DNA of 36,526 nucleotides from an uncultured Pelagibacteraceae bacterium (lineage in GTDB: Bacteria > Pseudomonadota > Alphaproteobacteria > Pelagibacterales > Pelagibacteraceae). Below, in pieces: positions 33,531 to 36,526 of this stretch (positions within the stretch are counted from its first letter, which is position 1; each line of letters begins with the position of its first letter). The DNA lies in the NCBI GenBank assembly GCA_902552805.1, contig CACDIC010000012.1, positions 1-36,526 of the forward strand. Reading direction: 5' to 3'. The translations under genes and the position numbers were made by a program. A model generated the notes under the pieces. The model was not told the origin of the DNA. It ran no database searches and saw only the letters and a list, made by a program, of their open reading frames with translations.

Positions 33531-33737
33531 TTAAATTCTATTTTTTAATTTATTAAGTTTCTTAACTCTCTTAATATTTTCTTGAAGAATTCTTTTTTTC
33601 TTTTCTGAGGGTTTTTCATAAGTATTTTTTAGTTTTATTACTTTAAAAAAACCATCTCTTTGAAGTTTTCTTTTTAAAACTCTAAGAGCTTGTTCTACAT
33701 TGTTATCTTTTACCTCTATTTTAATAAACACCTCCAA
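33531..33737 (-). CDS. rpsU: Ribosomal protein S21 (start codon uncertain)
   Basis: The body 'VKDNNVEQALRVLKRKLQRDGFF' followed by 'YEKPSEKKKR' is clear S21, 60-68 residues depending on the start. No ATG is available. In-frame candidates are TTG (33737), GTG (33731) and ATT (33725). A perfect Shine-Dalgarno GGAGG occupies 33735-33731, overlapping the TTG and GTG, and would be correctly spaced (5 bases) for the ATT, giving 'IKIEVKDNN' as the beginning. I list the longest form. It forms a minus-strand unit with tRNA-fMet downstream. Confidence 0.88.
   Translation of the reverse strand: MEVFIKIEVKDNNVEQALRVLKRKLQRDGFFKVIKLKNTYEKPSEKKKRILQENIKRVKKLNKLKNRI
33731..33735 (-). promoter_or_regulatory. 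Ribosome-binding site of rpsU
   Basis: GGAGG on the minus strand, a full Shine-Dalgarno core and unusual among the mostly weak sites in this window. Because it overlaps the TTG and GTG codons it argues for a start downstream, with ATT at 33725 at a 5-base spacing. Confidence 0.55.
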
Positions 33738-33798
33738 AAAAAAGTGTAATTAACATTTTTATATTTTCATGTCTATCTAATTTATTCATTATAAAGGA

Positions 33799-34368
33799 CT
33801 AAATTGATTGTTTTTGTTTTTCTTTTTCTTTTTTTTCTCTTTTAATTCGTCTCTCAGCTTTTTCTATGGCTTGAACCAAATCTTTTTGAGTAAATAAATT
33901 TAAAGCAACAGGGTCTTTGGGATTTAAATTGTTATAATTCCAATAGCTTTTATTTCTTATAGACGCAACAGAATTTTTTGTTACACCAACGAGTTTTGCA
34001 ATTTGTGAGTCTTTTAAAATATTATGATTTTTTAAAAGCCATAAAGCTGAGTCAGGTTTATCTTGTCTTTTTGACAGAGGAACATATTTCTTTATTTTTT
34101 TTTCTGAATTAGATATTTCAATGTCAGTATTTTGAATTTCTAATGGCCTAGATTGATCTTTTGAAGATAATTCAATTTCCTCTCTTGAAAGTTGTCCAGA
34201 GATTATTGGGTTATATGCTTTTATTCCCTTAGCAACTTCGCCATCAGCTATTCCCTGAACTTCCACTTCATGTAAATTGCAAAAATCGGCGATCTGTTTG
34301 AAAGTAAGTGTAGTATTTTCTACTAGCCACATAGCTGTTGCCATAGGCATTAAAGGAGCGTTTGTCAT
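33799..34368 (-). CDS. trcR: TrcR-type cell-cycle transcriptional regulator (DUF1013)
   Basis: 189 residues. The N-terminus 'PLMPMATAMWLVENTTLTF' followed by 'KQIADFCNLHEVEVQGIADGE', and the C-terminal half with 'PDSALWLLKNHNILKD', 'IAKLVGVTKNSVASIRNKSYWN' and 'KDPVALNLFTQKDL', give two helix-turn-helix-like repeats. This is the DUF1013 family, conserved in alphaproteobacteria and linked to cell-cycle control in Caulobacter. The tail is a lysine/glutamate-rich helix. The ATG overlaps the rpmE stop by one base (TAATG), so the two are translationally coupled. Confidence 0.85.
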   Translation of the reverse strand: MTNAPLMPMATAMWLVENTTLTFKQIADFCNLHEVEVQGIADGEVAKGIKAYNPIISGQLSREEIELSSKDQSRPLEIQNTDIEISNSEKKIKKYVPLSKRQDKPDSALWLLKNHNILKDSQIAKLVGVTKNSVASIRNKSYWNYNNLNPKDPVALNLFTQKDLVQAIEKAERRIKREKKEKEKQKQSI

Positions 34369-34598
34369 TAACTTTTGTTTTCTGACCTAAAATTTTGGAA
34401 TTTTTTATTGAATTTACTAATTCGACCTTTATCCAATAACTTTTGTTTCCCCCCAGTCCAAGCCGAGTGTGATTTTGGATCAATTTCTAATTTTAGAATA
34501 TCACCCTCCGCTCCCCAAGTTGATCTAGTTTCAAATTGAGACCCATCAGTCATCTCTACTTTGATAGTGTGGTAGTTAGGGTGTATTTTTTTTTTCAT
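34368..34598 (-). CDS. rpmE: Ribosomal protein L31
   Basis: 76 residues from the ATG at 34598; a GTG one codon earlier (34601) is less likely. '[19 protein letters not shown]', then 'FETRSTWG', '[16 protein letters not shown]' and '[12 protein letters not shown]' are the standard L31 blocks of alphaproteobacteria. Zinc-binding cysteines are absent, so it is the zinc-independent form, matching the zinc-free L36. It overlaps trcR by one base. Confidence 0.94.
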   Translation of the reverse strand: MKKKIHPNYHTIKVEMTDGSQFETRSTWGAEGDILKLEIDPKSHSAWTGGKQKLLDKGRISKFNKKFQNFRSENKS

Positions 34599-34633
34599 CA
34601 CGTGACTTATAGCAAAAGAAATTTTTAAAACAA

Positions 34634-35371
34634 TTAAAAGTTGCCTAATATTTCTATGAATTTGGTGTTAATTTCAGCAGATGAAGCCAAAACTTTCAAA
34701 TTTTTAATATTATTAAGATCAATATCATTTATTATCCCACCAGCTTCTTTTATTAAAACTATACCTGCGGCTATATCCCATAAACTCAAATTATTTTGTG
34801 CATATCCATCTAGTCTCCCTGAAGCTACGTATGCAATATCAAGTGCAGCACACCCAGATCTTCTGTAAGTAAAGTTTGGTTCACTTTTTAATTGTCCGAC
34901 TGCAAATAAACATTCTTCCAAATTATTTTTTTTTGAAACTCTTATTCGCTGATTGTTAAAAAAAGCTCCATTATTCTTTTCAGCATAAAACATTTCGTCT
35001 TTAATAGGATCAAAAATCAATCCACATATTATCTCATCGTCTGATTTCAAAGCAATGGATATTGCAAAATGTGGTATTCCATGTAAAAAATTAATTGTTC
35101 CATCAATAGGATCAATTATCCATGAATTAGAAGTGTCTTTATTCATCTCAACACCATTTTCTTCACTTATGATTGAATAGTTTGGTCTTGCTTTTTTAAG
35201 CTCCTCTATAATTATTTTTTCTGCTTTAACATCAGAATTAGTTACAAAATCCCTTGGTCCTTTTTTGGATACTTGTAACTTCTCTAATTCACCAAAATCT
35301 CTTATCAAAATTTTAGATGCTTTTTCACATGCTTTTATCATCACATTGAGATTTGCAGATATTGAATTCAT
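34634..35371 (-). CDS. suhB: Inositol monophosphatase family protein (SuhB-like)
   Basis: 245 residues with the three metal-site motifs: 'ISEENG' (Glu-Glu), '[15 protein letters not shown]' (the D-P-I-D-G-T signature) and '[16 protein letters not shown]'. It hydrolyses myo-inositol-1-phosphate or similar sugar phosphates, and in E. coli SuhB also helps rRNA antitermination and processing. It lies between efp (3 bases away) and rpmE. Substrate in this organism is not established. Confidence 0.92.
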   Translation of the reverse strand: MNSISANLNVMIKACEKASKILIRDFGELEKLQVSKKGPRDFVTNSDVKAEKIIIEELKKARPNYSIISEENGVEMNKDTSNSWIIDPIDGTINFLHGIPHFAISIALKSDDEIICGLIFDPIKDEMFYAEKNNGAFFNNQRIRVSKKNNLEECLFAVGQLKSEPNFTYRRSGCAALDIAYVASGRLDGYAQNNLSLWDIAAGIVLIKEAGGIINDIDLNNIKNLKVLASSAEINTKFIEILGNF

Positions 35372-35374
35372 AAA

Positions 35375-35935
35375 TTAAATTTTTTTGACGTATTCTAAAT
35401 TTCTGGTATCTATGACAACATTATCTCCTACTTCAATAAATGGAGGTACCTGAATACTTAATCCATTTTCTAAAACTGCAGGTTTATAAGACGAAGAAAC
35501 AGTTTGACCTTTTAATGCAGCGTCTGTGGTCTCAATTTTACAAGTTACCTGGTTTGGTAAATTCACAGAAATTGGGTTATCATTATAAAAACTTATTGTT
35601 ACCTCAAGATTTTCAGTCAATAACTTCCCTTTTCCACCAATTAGATTTTTTTGGATTTCTGTTTGTTCAAAAGTTTTTGGATTAATAAAAAAGTACTTTT
35701 CTTGATCCTCATATGAAAATGTAAAATTAGTTTCCTCTAATGAGGCCTTTTCAATTGTTTCATTGGATCTAAATCTCTCATTAAGTTTGGTATTTTTGTT
35801 TACACTCTTCATCTCCACTTGAGCAAATGCTCCACCTTTTCCAGGTTTAACATGCTGTGTTTTCAGCACCTGCCACAAATCATTTTTATATTCTAGCAAC
35901 ATGCCCACTCTAATTTCACCTGCATTTATTTTCAT
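35375..35935 (-). CDS. efp: Elongation factor P
   Basis: 186 residues with three beta-barrel domains. 'MKINAGEIRVGMLL' and 'HVKPGKGGAFAQVEM' mark domain I; Lys33 in P-G-K-G is the position that is beta-lysylated (EpmA/EpmB) in E. coli. The C-terminal signature block runs from 'TDAALKGQTVSSSYKPAVLE' to 'VPPFIEVGDNVVIDTR'. EF-P relieves ribosome stalling at polyproline. Whether Lys33 is modified here is not visible from this window. The ATG overlaps the stop of the thiE gene (ATGA). Confidence 0.95.
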   Translation of the reverse strand: MKINAGEIRVGMLLEYKNDLWQVLKTQHVKPGKGGAFAQVEMKSVNKNTKLNERFRSNETIEKASLEETNFTFSYEDQEKYFFINPKTFEQTEIQKNLIGGKGKLLTENLEVTISFYNDNPISVNLPNQVTCKIETTDAALKGQTVSSSYKPAVLENGLSIQVPPFIEVGDNVVIDTRNLEYVKKI

Positions 35936-36526
35936 ATTAATTTTTTTATTGCGTTCTTTGGTTTAAGTTTTTTATTTTTCCAAATGTAGCCTGAAATAGC
36001 TAAAAAGTTTGCCTTATTCAACAAAAGATTTTTATAATTATTAAAGTTAATACCACCGATTACAACAATTGGGGTGTTTGTGATTTTTCGAGCTTTTTTA
36101 AGTAAACTTATGGATGCTTTATATTTAACTTTTTTTGTTTTAGATGAATTAAAAGCTCCAAAAGCTAAATAGTCCGCTTTATTTTTTATCGCAATTTTTG
36201 CTAATTTAATTGAATTATGACATGTAATCCCAATTATTTTTTTTCCAATTAATTTTCTTGCCTCGCTAATTTTCACATCTTTTTGACCTAGATGGCATCC
36301 ATCGGCATTTAATTTTTTTGCAAGGTATACGTCATCGTTAATTATAAATTTTACCTTAAATTTTTTACATATCTTTTGAATTTTACGTCCAATTATTAAT
36401 TTTTTTTTGAAACTATCTTTTTTAAGTCGTAGTTGAAAAAAACTTGTTTTTTTTTGTTTTAATACTTCATTTAAATTTTTAAAAAAATTTTTTTCAATTT
36501 TAGGCGGGGATATTAGGTAAATAAAT
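35932..36526 (-). CDS. thiE: Thiamine-phosphate synthase (ThiE), 5' partial at the window end
   Basis: On the minus strand the frame is open from the window edge to the stop at 35932, so the N-terminus lies outside; an in-frame GTG at 36276 is internal. Reading inwards, 'YLISPP' near the edge, 'FFQLRLK', 'KFIINDDVYLA' followed by 'LNADGCHLGQKD' (the ADGxHLGQxD signature), 'GITCHNS' and 'PIVVIGGI' follow the ThiE order. It condenses HMP-pyrophosphate and thiazole phosphate to thiamine phosphate. It overlaps efp by four bases and is probably co-transcribed. Confidence 0.87.
   Translation of the reverse strand, partial: FIYLISPPKIEKNFFKNLNEVLKQKKTSFFQLRLKKDSFKKKLIIGRKIQKICKKFKVKFIINDDVYLAKKLNADGCHLGQKDVKISEARKLIGKKIIGITCHNSIKLAKIAIKNKADYLAFGAFNSSKTKKVKYKASISLLKKARKITNTPIVVIGGINFNNYKNLLLNKANFLAISGYIWKNKKLKPKNAIKKLI

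Overview
The window is very AT-rich, tightly packed and almost entirely coding, with lysine-rich proteins, short spacers and many 1-20 base overlaps. Together with the gene order 5S rRNA - rpmJ - aa3 oxidase subunit IV-like - pntA/pntA2/pntB - transaldolase - initiator tRNA - rpsU - trcR - rpmE - suhB - efp - thiE, this points to a SAR11 (Pelagibacterales) alphaproteobacterium. In that group a large hypervariable surface-polysaccharide island (HVR2) is known to lie between the 23S and 5S rRNA genes. I read bases 1 to about 29.5 kb as the 3' part of such an island and 29.5 kb to the end as conserved core genome. This assignment is by recognition; no database search was run.

Island layout. (i) 1-6.0 kb: two transferase-like surface carbohydrate proteins (the first cut by the window edge), a KdsB-type CMP-ulosonate synthetase, a HAD phosphatase, a PhyH dioxygenase, an AsnB-like amidotransferase and an RmlC-like cupin. 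These look like one sugar-modification cassette. (ii) 6.0-7.7 kb: a sulfotransferase overlapping a CysC-like kinase, a possible anionic decoration module. (iii) 7.7-17.4 kb: glucose-1-phosphate cytidylyltransferase, an MsbA/PglK-like ABC exporter, CDP-glucose 4,6-dehydratase, a C-methyltransferase, a GT2, a formyltransferase, a second nucleotidyltransferase, a DegT/StrS aminotransferase and an SDR. This suggests CDP-linked C-methylated and/or N-formylated deoxysugars. (iv) 17.4-21.8 kb: a GT-B glycosyltransferase, an O-antigen ligase/polymerase, a WecA-type initiating phosphotransferase and a GalE-like epimerase. (v) 21.8-29.5 kb: a membrane-anchored PQQ sugar dehydrogenase-like propeller, a GT2 on the opposite strand, gmd and fucose synthase (GDP-L-fucose), a large polytopic membrane protein, a DPM1-like GT2 and an SDR that lacks the catalytic tyrosine.

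Core part. An orphan 5S rRNA with a plausible promoter of its own is followed 15-17 bases later by rpmJ, a 36-residue oxidase subunit, the three-gene proton-translocating transhydrogenase and transaldolase, all on the plus strand. Converging on them from the right is a minus-strand run: thiE (cut by the window end), efp, suhB, rpmE, trcR, rpsU and initiator tRNA-Met.

In combination, the island supplies initiation (WecA type), activated sugars (CDP-, GDP-, UDP- and CMP-linked), assembly (at least five glycosyltransferases), export (ABC), ligation/polymerisation and late decoration (sulfo or phosphoramidate, formyl, amide, hydroxyl). The most interesting unexplained points are the sulfotransferase/CysC-like pair and the second nucleotidyltransferase, the ulosonate-dioxygenase-amidotransferase cassette, the Tyr-to-Asp SDR, the poly(A) tracts inside glycan genes, and the separate promoter of the 5S gene. 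No CRISPR array, insertion sequence, integrase or prophage was seen. No gene-free stretch exceeds 300 bases; the longest is 179 bases, at 27611-27789.
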